Shown here piece after piece: positions 25,004 to 32,804 of a stretch of 34,512 nt of DNA. The notes under the pieces were generated by a model. It was not told the origin of the DNA, did no database searches, and saw nothing but the letters and a program-made list of their open reading frames with translations. Where the stretch lies: the NCBI GenBank assembly GCA_005503165.1, contig SCNT01000046.1, positions 1 through 34,512 on the forward strand, read 5' to 3'. Position 1 is the stretch's first letter, and each line of letters begins with the position of its first letter. The DNA is from Sphingomonadaceae bacterium 3R27E2-A. GTDB taxonomy: Bacteria; Pseudomonadota; Alphaproteobacteria; Sphingomonadales; Sphingomonadaceae. A program made the position numbers and the translations under genes.

Positions 25004-28000
25004 ATGCGACTGATCGATGGCGGGCTGCGACTTTCAGCCTCCGACCTCATGCGTTTCAAGAGCTGCAGACACGCCACAGCGCTCGACCTAAGGCGAATCG
25101 AGAAGGGAGACATCACGCCTGGAACCGACAGCGAGGAAGCACTACTCCTGCAGCGCCAAGGCGACGCCCATGAAGCCGCCTTTCTCGGATCGCTGCGCGA
25201 CGCAGGACGTGGCGTCACGGAAATCACCAAAGACGGGATTTCTCTCGAAACGGCAGTTGCGCACACTCGCGCGGCGATGGCGGCGGGTGCCGAAGTGATC
25301 TTCCAAGGCGCATTTCTTGGCGGTTCATGGGGCGGATATTCAGATTTTCTGGAGCGCGTCGACCGACCTTCGCAGTTAGGAAACTGGTCCTACGAGGTCG
25401 TCGACACAAAGCTCAAACGGTCGCCCGACCCCAAGCATGTCCTTCAACTCGCGCTCTACTCCGATCTTCTCGCTGAAATGCAGGGCGCTCCGCCCGAACG
25501 CGCGCATCTCGAACTCGGAAACGGCGAGCGCTTCACGATCCGGCTCGACGATGTGTCCGCCTATGCACGTCAGGCGCGTCGCGCCTTCGAGAACTTTATT
25601 GCTGACCGGCCGCCAACTCGGCCCGAGCCGGTTGCTGCCTGCGCTCAATGTCTGTGGAGCGACCATTGTAAGGCGGAATGGGATCGAACCGACAGTCTCG
25701 CGCTCGTTGCCGGAATCAGCCGCAGCCAACGCGACAAGCTCGAAGCAGCTGGCATCGCAACGCTCGGCGCCCTCGCCGCGCACGAAGGGCGAGTACCTCG
25801 GCTCGCTCCGGAAACACAAGATCGACTGCGGACACAGGCGGCGCTGCAAGACGCGCGCCGCGCTGGCGGATCGCCGTCCTTCTCATTGCGCCCTTATGAG
25901 GCAGGCCGGGGCTTCGCGCTGCTTCCCGAAGCCGATGACGGAGATATCTTTTACGACATTGAGGGCGACCCGTATCACCCCGGCGGCCTCGAATATCTCC
26001 ACGGGCTGTGGTTGCGCGATAAAGGGGAATGGCGCTTTCGCGCCTTTTGGGCGCACGATCGCGCTGCCGAGGGGCGCGCGGTAGAGGAATTGCTGGACTT
26101 TCTTTCGGACCACATGCGGCGCCATCCGCATGCCCATATTTATCATTATGCCAATTACGAGATCGCTGCGCTGCGTCGGCTGACAACAATGCATCGCGTC
26201 GGCGAAGCGGCCATGGATCAGTTGCAGCGCGAACGACGTTTCGTGGATCTCTTCAAAGTCGTCTCCGGCGCGCTGATCGCATCGGAACCCGGCTATTCGA
26301 TCAAGAATCTCGAAGCCTTTTATATGGAGGCCCGTGACGGCGATGTCGCAACCGCAGGCGCAAGCGTCGTCTACTACGAGAAATGGCGCGACGGTGGCGA
26401 CGACAGCTTGCTGGCGCAGATAGAGGAATATAACCGTACCGACTGCATCTCGACACAGTTGCTGCGTGATTGGTTGGTCGACGCCGTGCGCCCTGCCGGC
26501 CTCTCCTGGCCGCTGCTCGCGCCAGACGCCCGTCCAGACGGTGGGCAGAGAATCGACGACGATGCAGCTGCAATGGCGGCGCGTTATGATGCCTTCGGAC
26601 CGGCGCGCGAGCGCCTTGGCATCGAAGCCGCCGACCTGCTCTTCGACGTCAATTACTTTCATGAACGCGAGGACAAGCCCAAATATTGGGCTATCTTCGA
26701 CAGGCTGGCACAAGACAGCGAAGTGCTCGTCGATGACCTCGACTGCGTTTTCGGCCTCGAGGCGACCGGACCGGCGATCACCGTCAAGCAATCGACCGAG
26801 CGCGATTATCGCTTTCCACCGCAAGAGACGAAGCTTCGCGCTGGCAAGCGTCCGTGCATCAAGCCTGCGACGCTTCCCGAAAGCGTCTTGCTCGTCGCCA
26901 TCGACCCCGAGGCCGGGACAGCAACGCTTCGGCGCGGCAAGAAGTCTGGCGACCTTCCCGATCGGCTCGACCTGCTGCCCGAGCCTCCGCGCAACAACAG
27001 CGTCATGCGCGACGCAATCGCGGCAGTGTCCGACGGACTGATCGCAAACGACGGTCGCCACCGCGCGATCCAGCATCTTCTTACCCGAACAGCGCCCCAA
27101 TTTCATGATGGTCCGCGCGCCGCGATAATTCCCGAAGATGGCGATCTCGTCATTGAGACGAGCAGAGCGATCGCGGCCATGGATGAAACAACGCTCGCGA
27201 TTCAAGGTCCACCCGGGACGGGAAAGACCTTCGTCAGCGCGTGGGCCATCGTCGACCTGATCGCCGCAGGCAAACGGATCGCTATTTCATCTCAAAGTCA
27301 TAAGGCGATTGAGAATCTCGTCACGGCCATTGCCGAGCGCGCCGAGCTTTTGGGTGAACGGCCCTTGCTCGTACACAAGGCGGGCGATGATGACGATGAG
27401 GATCAGCGCCATCCACTGATCACCATCGTCTCGGACAATGACGCACCCGAGATCGCCGCAGCCGATGTCGTCGGCGGAACGGCGTGGCACTTTGCTCGCT
27501 ATGGCACGCCTGCTTACGACTATCTCTTTATCGACGAAGCTGGGCAGGTATCGCTCGCGAACGTCGTCGCGATGTCGCGTGCCGCGCGCAACATCGTTTT
27601 GGTAGGAGACCCGATGCAGCTGCCTCAACCTATTCAGGGCGCGCATCCAGGACGGAGCGGGGAATCGGCACTAGAGTACCTCATTGACGGGGCCCGCATT
27701 GTCCCCGCCGATCGCGGAATCTTCATGCCCGAGAGCCGCCGCATGCACCCTGCCGTCTGCGCGTTCATTTCGAAGGCAGTATATGAAGATCGCCTCGGAA
27801 GTCATGCGAGCACCGCTCGCCAGTCGATCATCAGGCCAGGAGAGACTCCCGTCCTGGGCGCCCGTTTCAACCCGGTGGAGCATGCGGGCTGTTCGCAGGT
27901 CTGCGCGGAGGAGATTACAGCGATAGCGAGGAAGATCGAGGATCTCGTCGGCAGCGAGTATATCGACCGCGAGGGTGTCAGCCGCCCGCTTGCCAGGGGA

Positions 28001-28348
28001 GATTTTCTTGTCGTTGCTCCCTACAACGCACAGGTCAATGCTCTGAAATCGGCCCTGCCGGACATTCGGATCGGCACCGTCGACAAGTTCCAGGGCCAAG
28101 AGGCGCCCGTATGCCTCATCTCGATGACCACATCGAGCGCCGACGAGCTGCCCCGCGACATCGCCTTCCTCTACTCGCTCAACCGGATCAATGTCGCGGT
28201 TTCCCGCGCGCAGGTTCTGGCGGTGCTCTTCGCAAGCCCGCGCCTGCTTGATGTGCCTTGCCGAACGATCCGCGATATGGCCCTCGTCAACACGCTTTGT
28301 CTTCTTGCCGAGCATAGTGTCTCACTCGACGCACCTTCGTCCAAATAG
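25004..28348 (+). CDS. RecB/Cas4-like nuclease, RNase-H-like and Dna2-like helicase fusion
   Basis: The protein has 1114 residues. The N-terminal TM0106-type RecB-like nuclease has Cys21 in FKSCRH and Cys213, Cys216 and Cys222 in CAQCLWSDHC as an iron-sulfur cluster. Asp134 and Lys136 in YEVVDTKLKR lie in the active site. A middle RNase-H-like exonuclease domain begins FYDIEGDPY (Asp318, Glu320). The C-terminal superfamily 1 helicase has Walker A GPPGTGKT (735-742), IDEAGQ, GDPMQLPQ, DKFQGQEAPV and NVAVSRA. It should resect or unwind DNA, resembling Dna2 and AddB/Cas4 nucleases. It is divergent from the WYL regulator and followed by the TIR block, so defence is likelier than housekeeping repair. 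Confidence 0.87.
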   Translation: MRLIDGGLRLSASDLMRFKSCRHATALDLRRIEKGDITPGTDSEEALLLQRQGDAHEAAFLGSLRDAGRGVTEITKDGISLETAVAHTRAAMAAGAEVIFQGAFLGGSWGGYSDFLERVDRPSQLGNWSYEVVDTKLKRSPDPKHVLQLALYSDLLAEMQGAPPERAHLELGNGERFTIRLDDVSAYARQARRAFENFIADRPPTRPEPVAACAQCLWSDHCKAEWDRTDSLALVAGISRSQRDKLEAAGIATLGALAAHEGRVPRLAPETQDRLRTQAALQDARRAGGSPSFSLRPYEAGRGFALLPEADDGDIFYDIEGDPYHPGGLEYLHGLWLRDKGEWRFRAFWAHDRAAEGRAVEELLDFLSDHMRRHPHAHIYHYANYEIAALRRLTTMHRVGEAAMDQLQRERRFVDLFKVVSGALIASEPGYSIKNLEAFYMEARDGDVATAGASVVYYEKWRDGGDDSLLAQIEEYNRTDCISTQLLRDWLVDAVRPAGLSWPLLAPDARPDGGQRIDDDAAAMAARYDAFGPARERLGIEAADLLFDVNYFHEREDKPKYWAIFDRLAQDSEVLVDDLDCVFGLEATGPAITVKQSTERDYRFPPQETKLRAGKRPCIKPATLPESVLLVAIDPEAGTATLRRGKKSGDLPDRLDLLPEPPRNNSVMRDAIAAVSDGLIANDGRHRAIQHLLTRTAPQFHDGPRAAIIPEDGDLVIETSRAIAAMDETTLAIQGPPGTGKTFVSAWAIVDLIAAGKRIAISSQSHKAIENLVTAIAERAELLGERPLLVHKAGDDDDEDQRHPLITIVSDNDAPEIAAADVVGGTAWHFARYGTPAYDYLFIDEAGQVSLANVVAMSRAARNIVLVGDPMQLPQPIQGAHPGRSGESALEYLIDGARIVPADRGIFMPESRRMHPAVCAFISKAVYEDRLGSHASTARQSIIRPGETPVLGARFNPVEHAGCSQVCAEEITAIARKIEDLVGSEYIDREGVSRPLARGDFLVVAPYNAQVNALKSALPDIRIGTVDKFQGQEAPVCLISMTTSSADELPRDIAFLYSLNRINVAVSRAQVLAVLFASPRLLDVPCRTIRDMALVNTLCLLAEHSVSLDAPSSK

Positions 28349-28374
28349 GGACGACCATTTTTGTCACCCCCCTG

Positions 28375-28386
28375 ATCCATGGTGAA
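28375..28386 (+). promoter_or_regulatory. Second copy of the WYL-region motif, before the 103-residue gene
   Basis: ATCCATGGTGAA repeats the motif at 24893. Here a mirrored TGTCACC lies about 12 bases to its left, giving an inverted arrangement with GGTGAAC. The motif lies 30 bases before ATG 28417, so the 103-residue and TIR genes may have their own controlled promoter. Confidence 0.45.
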
Positions 28387-28416
28387 CTCGTCAGGATCGA
28401 ATCGGAGGATGACAGC

Positions 28417-28728
28417 ATGAAATTTGGGAACTCTCAGGACATCGGGCGCCATATCGTGGACATCGACGGCTGCCTGAAGGCCACCGATCTCGGGTCGCTC
28501 GGCCCCAGCGACATCATTGCGCTGCACGGCGGCTTGCCCGCCGACGCGTTGATTGCGCTCGAAATCTACGACGAACTCGTCCCGCTGGGCGCGGGTGATC
28601 GGGTGGCGCTTAACGAAAGCAGTGTTGCCTTTTTCCGCAGCTTTCCCGGCGGACAGGCCATGGCTCGTCATCCGGGCCGCCTGCACAACGACGCTGGCTT
28701 GCGGGGCGCACTCAGGCTCGCAGCCTGA
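28417..28728 (+). CDS. Unknown 103-residue protein preceding the TIR gene
   Basis: ATG 28417 has GGAGG eight bases upstream. The protein begins MKFGNSQDIGRHIVDIDGCL, contains LGPSDIIALHGGLPADALIA and a compact segment IYDELVPLGAGDRVALNES, then ends in a Gly/Arg/Leu tail. It is soluble and small. I do not recognise a family. It lies 63 bases before the DUF1883-TIR gene, so it may be its regulator, partner or immunity-like protein. Its stop codon falls inside a perfect 8-bp hairpin. Confidence 0.6.
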   Translation: MKFGNSQDIGRHIVDIDGCLKATDLGSLGPSDIIALHGGLPADALIALEIYDELVPLGAGDRVALNESSVAFFRSFPGGQAMARHPGRLHNDAGLRGALRLAA

Positions 28729-28729
28729 G
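28711..28729 (+). repeat. 8-bp hairpin over the stop codon of the 103-residue gene
   Basis: CTCAGGCT (28711-28718) and AGCCTGAG (28722-28729) pair perfectly across three bases. The TGA stop lies within the right arm. A T-rich stretch follows only about 20 bases later, so it is a poor terminator. It may trim or stabilise the message between the two genes. Confidence 0.45.
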
Positions 28730-28791
28730 CCTGCCAGCTTCTTTCTCAATTTTGCCGATTTGGCGCCTCTCCAGAAAGTAAAGGACGATAG

Positions 28792-29556
28792 ATGAACTTC
28801 CTCCAGTTCGATCTGGGCCAGCGCCGCGCTGGCGAGATCGTGGAAGTCACGCTGACCAGTGGCGCCAACGTGCGGCTGATGAGCAGCTCTGACTTTTCCA
28901 ATTATCGCAATGGCCGGCGGCACCGCTATATCGGTGGCCTCGCGCGTCAGTCCCCGCTTCGGTTGCAGATTCCGAATGGTGGTCGCTGGTATGTGGCGGT
29001 TGACATGCAGGGTCTTCGGGGCAGCACGCGCGCTTCGGTCCGCACCCTGCCGGGCACTTTGCCCGAAATTCGCGAAGCACCCCTCTCCTCGGTGCCGAGT
29101 CTCGTTCGCGAGCAACCGCCGGCGCTGGCCGATGGAGACGAAGCCTATGATGTTTTCATCTCACACGCGTCTGAAGACAAGGACAGCATCGTTCGCGCGC
29201 TCGCCGAAGCACTGAAAAGTCGCGGCCTCAAGGTTTGGTACGATGAGTTCACGCTCCGCATCGGCGATAGCCTTCGCCAGAAGATCGACAAGGGACTCTC
29301 GCGGAGCCGTGTCGGGCTCGTCGTCCTTTCTCCGGCTTTCGTCGCCAAGGGTTGGACCAATTATGAACTCGACGGAATCGTAACGCGCACGGTTTCGGGT
29401 GAACAGATTCTCCTGCCCATCTGGCACGACATCACCAAGCAGGCAGTGATCGATTTCAGCCCCTCGCTGGCCGACAAGGTTGCGCGCAGCACGGCCACGC
29501 ACACCGTGGACGATATTGCGACCGAAATCGCCGAGTTGCTCACAGAATCACGATGA
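28792..29556 (+). CDS. DUF1883-TIR domain protein
   Basis: This 254-residue protein starts at ATG 28792 with AAAGGA upstream. Residues 1 to about 90 fit DUF1883, a small beta-sandwich (MNFLQFDLGQRRAGEIVEVT then VRLMSSSDFSNYRNG). Residues from about 119 form a TIR domain: EAYDVFISHASEDKDSI, LKVWYDEF and the helix WTNYELDGI with Glu192, the position of the catalytic glutamate in NAD-cleaving TIRs. In defence systems, TIR effectors deplete NAD when a sensor domain is triggered; here DUF1883 would be the sensor. It follows the 103-residue gene and shares the block with a WYL regulator and a nuclease-helicase. The NADase activity is inferred. Confidence 0.85.
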   Translation: MNFLQFDLGQRRAGEIVEVTLTSGANVRLMSSSDFSNYRNGRRHRYIGGLARQSPLRLQIPNGGRWYVAVDMQGLRGSTRASVRTLPGTLPEIREAPLSSVPSLVREQPPALADGDEAYDVFISHASEDKDSIVRALAEALKSRGLKVWYDEFTLRIGDSLRQKIDKGLSRSRVGLVVLSPAFVAKGWTNYELDGIVTRTVSGEQILLPIWHDITKQAVIDFSPSLADKVARSTATHTVDDIATEIAELLTESR

Positions 29557-29663
29557 CGGCGAACGACAGCAGCATACGCCCCACAGAATTGCGCCAGTCT
29601 TTCGGCTGAACGCTCACCTACCCAAGGCTTTGAACCGCCCTATCGGGTTAGAAAGGAGGAAAT

Positions 29664-29837
29664 ATGAGCAAGACACTCAAGCCAGGTCAGACCGCACCGC
29701 GTTCGGGCCAATATGAGCAGGTCGGTCCGCGCGGCGGCGGCACTGGCAAGGAACGTACTGTTACCCGCGGCGAACCCATGCCGCCGACGCCCAAGCCTGG
29801 AATGGGCTATCGCCTGGTCGACAAGACCAAGCATTAG
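29664..29837 (+). CDS. YjzC-like small protein
   Basis: This 57-residue basic protein begins MSKTLKPGQTAPRSGQY and continues EQVGPRGGGTGKERTVTRGE, ending PKPGMGYRLVDKTKH. This is the YjzC pattern of a short, Gly/Pro-rich protein with a PGQTAP-type N terminus. The start is very well supported by GAAAGGAGGAAAT just before ATG. The function of YjzC proteins is unknown. It lies 107 bases after the TIR gene on the same strand and before a terminator, so it is likely cotranscribed. Confidence 0.75.
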   Translation: MSKTLKPGQTAPRSGQYEQVGPRGGGTGKERTVTRGEPMPPTPKPGMGYRLVDKTKH

Positions 29838-29889
29838 CCCGAGCCGCGAAGTCGAGGCGAACGGGGACTGGACGAGATCCTAACCGTAA

Positions 29890-29922
29890 CCAGCGCTTGG
29901 AAACGAGGATAGCAAGCGCTGG
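29890..29922. repeat. Perfect 10-bp inverted repeat after the YjzC-like gene
   Basis: CCAGCGCTTG (29890-29899) and CAAGCGCTGG (29913-29922) pair perfectly around a 13-base loop. No T-run follows. It lies between the defence block and the integrase and could be a recombinase arm site, a processing hairpin or a weak terminator. Confidence 0.5.
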
Positions 29923-29979
29923 CGAAGTTCATATCCGGCCTGATCCAGGACATTCAGACCTCGGCTCGCAAGCACCCTT

Positions 29980-30006
29980 GGAGCGGCTCACCGCCGCTCC
30001 TCTTTT
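29980..30006 (+). terminator. Rho-independent terminator of the TIR/YjzC transcript
   Basis: GGAGCGG (29980-29986) and CCGCTCC (29994-30000) form a 7-bp stem with a 7-base loop, followed by TCTTTT. It is placed to end the plus-strand transcript of the defence block before the convergent integrase. Confidence 0.65.
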
Positions 30007-30084
30007 ACTGGTCCAGAATATTTCTCGCTGAGTCCTGTGGCGCAAATTTTGCCGTCCAAAGTTCGCTTCAGGGGTTAAATCTCA

Positions 30085-32073
30085 CTAGACTTCCCACGCT
30101 TCGTTGAGCACCACTGCTGCCAGTGCCGATTTGTCGTGCGGGAAAAACCGCCCATAATGCTTGGCCACAATCTCCGGGCTGTCCTGAATGGCGTAGCCCG
30201 CCTGCTCATAGGAACCAGTCTTCTTGAGGACATGCGTCGCGAGGACGTCACGCACATTGTGCGGGCCATGGGGCAGCAGCCCCTTGATCGCTCCCCGACC
30301 GGTGTAGGGATTGTAGATTCCGTAACGCTGGATCGTCAGTCGCCAGGCGTCGTAAAATCCGGCCTGGCTATAGGCGGCATTTTTCGTGGTCAGCTTCGCC
30401 GACTTCACGAAGAAGGTTTCGGGATCCTCGGCGCCGCCGAGCAGGATTTGCCGGTCGCGCTCAAGGTAAAGATCGATGAACTCATAGAGCCGCCCAAGAT
30501 CGGGAAGCAGGAGCCGATAGGGCTTTCGACTGAAAAAGGACGAGGACGCGTTCTTGAATGCGACCGCGGGAATGAGAACCTCCCATCCGCCGGAAAGATC
30601 ATTCCATCGGAGTTCGCCGCACTTCAGCCTTTCGAGCTGCTTCTCGCTCGTGTGGCGCCCGCCCCGGACACAGAAACGGAGCTGGCGCAGATTCTTTTGT
30701 CGCAGCCCGAGATGCAGTCCAAAGCGCAGCATCAGGAAGGCGCGGACAGCCTCGGCCGCCGCCTTGGGATACCGGCGTGCGCTCGGCATCCGCTCCAGTA
30801 TCTCTTCGGTGATCTTGCGATATTCGCCAACGGGACTCTCGGCCTCGAGGATGGGCAATATCGGCTCGAAGGGATCGCGATGAACTTTCGCGACGCGCTG
30901 AACATCCTTCTTCCGATTCAGGGCATAGATGGTGAAGCGGTCGCAAAGCGCATCCCAGTCCTGCCGCGCCTCATTGATGTCCTCCGCCGAAATCAGGTCT
31001 TCAACGGGATGCAGCGCGTCCGCCAGACCTGGATGCTGCCGCATCCAGCCCGTCTTGTCGCGCGCAAGCGAGAGCGCGAAGTCGAGCATGTTGATCTCCC
31101 AGCTTGTGTAGAAGCCACGGCGATCTTCCCGCCAATAAAGATACCAGTCCCACACCGCGGGAAAGAGGAGCATGGCCAGGCACAGCCGATCGACCGCAAC
31201 GCCGCGCCCCTTGACCTCGCTATCCGACGGCGATTGCAGCGCGCCAAACAACAATCCGAGATGCTCCAGCTTCTGCGAAGCGGTTTCCTCTCCCCACATG
31301 CCCTGGCGGAGCAGACCCGACGGGGCCAGACTGGACGTCTTGAACGCAATGAGGCGTTCAACCTCATGCTGAAGATTGGGTGGCGCATCACGGCAAGCCG
31401 ATCGAGAACCGCCGTCTGGACCGCGCCCGTCAACAGTTTCGCTGCCGCGGTCGCGCGGGACGCGCCCGCGGCTCTCGATCCCGGAAAAGCGGAGCGAAAA
31501 GCGCTGCTGCGTCGCTTCGCGCTGAAAGCGACGATAATCCGTCGCTCCCTCGATGATGACCGAACGCACCCACGCCAGGATTTCCTCGCGTTCCCGCTTG
31601 GGCCGCTTCGAAAAATCGCGAGGCAAGTGCCAGGCGAGCCGCCGCCGCTCGGCGGCCGTAAATTTCGAAATGGCGGGCCGCGCTGCCGCCCGCCCGCTGT
31701 GGTCGAGCTTGCTCTGGAAATAGCCGGCCGGGAGACGATAGCGATGCTCGATCCGTTCAAGGACCGAGAGGCTTTCGATGGTGCCGGGCGATTTCAGGCC
31801 CGCCACCCAAGTCTGGATCGTCTTGCGATCGGTCTTGTCGCCTGGACGGATAATAGCACGATGAAGGTGATTGCAGCTGTCGCCATATCTCCGCATGTGC
31901 AGGGCGAGCGCTTCCGGGAACGATGGTGGATCGACCCACTCGCCCTCCAACGCCTCCGGAAATTCGACAACCGGCTTCGGTTTGGGACCACGCTTCTTTT
32001 TGGGCTGAAGGACGTCCTCACCGGTTTTGCTGTCGGGTTCGAGTGGCGGCCGTTCTGCCAGTCGTGTGGGCAT
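30085..32073 (-). CDS. Large site-specific tyrosine recombinase
   Basis: The protein has 662 residues from ATG 32073 with CAGGAG upstream; the longer frame to 32133 is less likely. The N-terminal half is helical with no recognised domain. It includes a basic stretch KKKRGPKPKP and a region like an arm-binding domain (RKTIQTWVAGLKSPGTIESL). The catalytic part lies in the C-terminal third, with an arginine in LGLRQKNLRQLRF, HNVRD as the HxxR box and KHYGRF with the probable nucleophilic Tyr. Proteins of this size are atypical tyrosine recombinases. It begins 190 bases from tRNA-Thr, on the 5' side of the tRNA. Confidence 0.72.
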   Translation of the reverse strand: MPTRLAERPPLEPDSKTGEDVLQPKKKRGPKPKPVVEFPEALEGEWVDPPSFPEALALHMRRYGDSCNHLHRAIIRPGDKTDRKTIQTWVAGLKSPGTIESLSVLERIEHRYRLPAGYFQSKLDHSGRAAARPAISKFTAAERRRLAWHLPRDFSKRPKREREEILAWVRSVIIEGATDYRRFQREATQQRFSLRFSGIESRGRVPRDRGSETVDGRGPDGGSRSACRDAPPNLQHEVERLIAFKTSSLAPSGLLRQGMWGEETASQKLEHLGLLFGALQSPSDSEVKGRGVAVDRLCLAMLLFPAVWDWYLYWREDRRGFYTSWEINMLDFALSLARDKTGWMRQHPGLADALHPVEDLISAEDINEARQDWDALCDRFTIYALNRKKDVQRVAKVHRDPFEPILPILEAESPVGEYRKITEEILERMPSARRYPKAAAEAVRAFLMLRFGLHLGLRQKNLRQLRFCVRGGRHTSEKQLERLKCGELRWNDLSGGWEVLIPAVAFKNASSSFFSRKPYRLLLPDLGRLYEFIDLYLERDRQILLGGAEDPETFFVKSAKLTTKNAAYSQAGFYDAWRLTIQRYGIYNPYTGRGAIKGLLPHGPHNVRDVLATHVLKKTGSYEQAGYAIQDSPEIVAKHYGRFFPHDKSALAAVVLNEAWEV

Positions 32074-32263
32074 CGTGATAAGCTCCTGAAATTGATTGCG
32101 AAGCGGCGCCCGATGGCAGAAGCCTATTTTCAAAAGGAAAATGCTGCGCAGCCGGGCCGAAAAAGCTCCGCAGAGCGGGTGACGGCAGCCAATTTGGCGA
32201 AATCAGATTCTGCGCGACGATGCTTGTCTTCACCCAGACACGCTGATAGAGGCGCCCATCGTT

Positions 32264-32339
32264 GCCGCTTTAGCTCAGTTGGTAGAGCACATCATTCGTA
32301 ATGATGGGGTCACAGGTTCGAGTCCTGTAAGCGGCACCA
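32264..32339 (+). tRNA. tRNA-Thr (anticodon CGU)
   Basis: A complete cloverleaf of 76 bases includes an encoded CCA. The acceptor arms GCCGCTT and AAGCGGC pair, followed by A and CCA. The D-arm is GCTCAGTTGGTAGAGC, the anticodon stem CATCA/TGATG holds the loop TTCGTAA, and the T-arm is CACAGGTTCGAGTCCTGT. It may be the insertion target of one of the two integrases nearby, but I find no second copy of its 3' end in the window. Confidence 0.97.
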
Positions 32340-32418
32340 TCGACCCCATAATTCAATGACTTAGTCCGGATGAGCTTCTCCGGGAGCCGTTGTGCGTGGT
32401 CGATCGGCACCGCCTGAA

Positions 32419-32784
32419 TCAGGACGGCGCCAACCTCGTCTCCACATAGGAGAGTATCTCGCGCAAGCCACGATCTGTCCGGACAAGATCGATCGGCCGT
32501 CCGCCAAGATCCAAATTCTCCGCTTGTAGCCAGGCCATGACGGACCGGTCATCGCCTATCAGCGCTCCCAGCTCCTCATACAGTCGCACGAGACATTGAC
32601 CGGCCCGGAAGCCAGGGTCTGAGCGAGCGAGTTGGAATGTCCCGCTGCGCAGGTCCGCAGCGTGACTGGCTGAGACGCCGAGTATCTCTGCGAGCAAGTC
32701 GTCACCGATGCCCCACAGCGCAGAAACGCGCGCCACAGCCTCGGACAGCACGCGGCCCTGCGCCTCCGTTGTTGTCGGCATCAT
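32419..32784 (-). CDS. ParS/MbcA/Xre-type antitoxin-like protein
   Basis: This 121-residue protein starts at ATG 32784 with GGAAGGA just upstream. It has an N-terminal Xre-like part (VARVSALWGIGDDLLAEILG then VSASHAADLRSG) and the C-terminal DUF2384-like region (LVRLYEELGALIGDDRSVMAWLQAENLDLGGRPIDLV). This is the family of antitoxins for RES-domain toxins. No RES toxin gene is next to it; the neighbour is an integrase ending 20 bases upstream. It may be an orphan or serve as an integrase-linked regulator. A much longer frame in this phase, over the integrase, is a shadow. Confidence 0.85.
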   Translation of the reverse strand: MMPTTTEAQGRVLSEAVARVSALWGIGDDLLAEILGVSASHAADLRSGTFQLARSDPGFRAGQCLVRLYEELGALIGDDRSVMAWLQAENLDLGGRPIDLVRTDRGLREILSYVETRLAPS

Positions 32785-32804
32785 CTCGTCCTTCCGCTCC
32801 ACGG

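Noticed and set aside
25883..27205. 440-residue minus-strand frame
   Set aside because: It is antisense to the nuclease-helicase gene, which has all its motifs in order.
30136..32301. 721-residue plus-strand frame
   Set aside because: It is antisense to the large recombinase and runs into tRNA-Thr.
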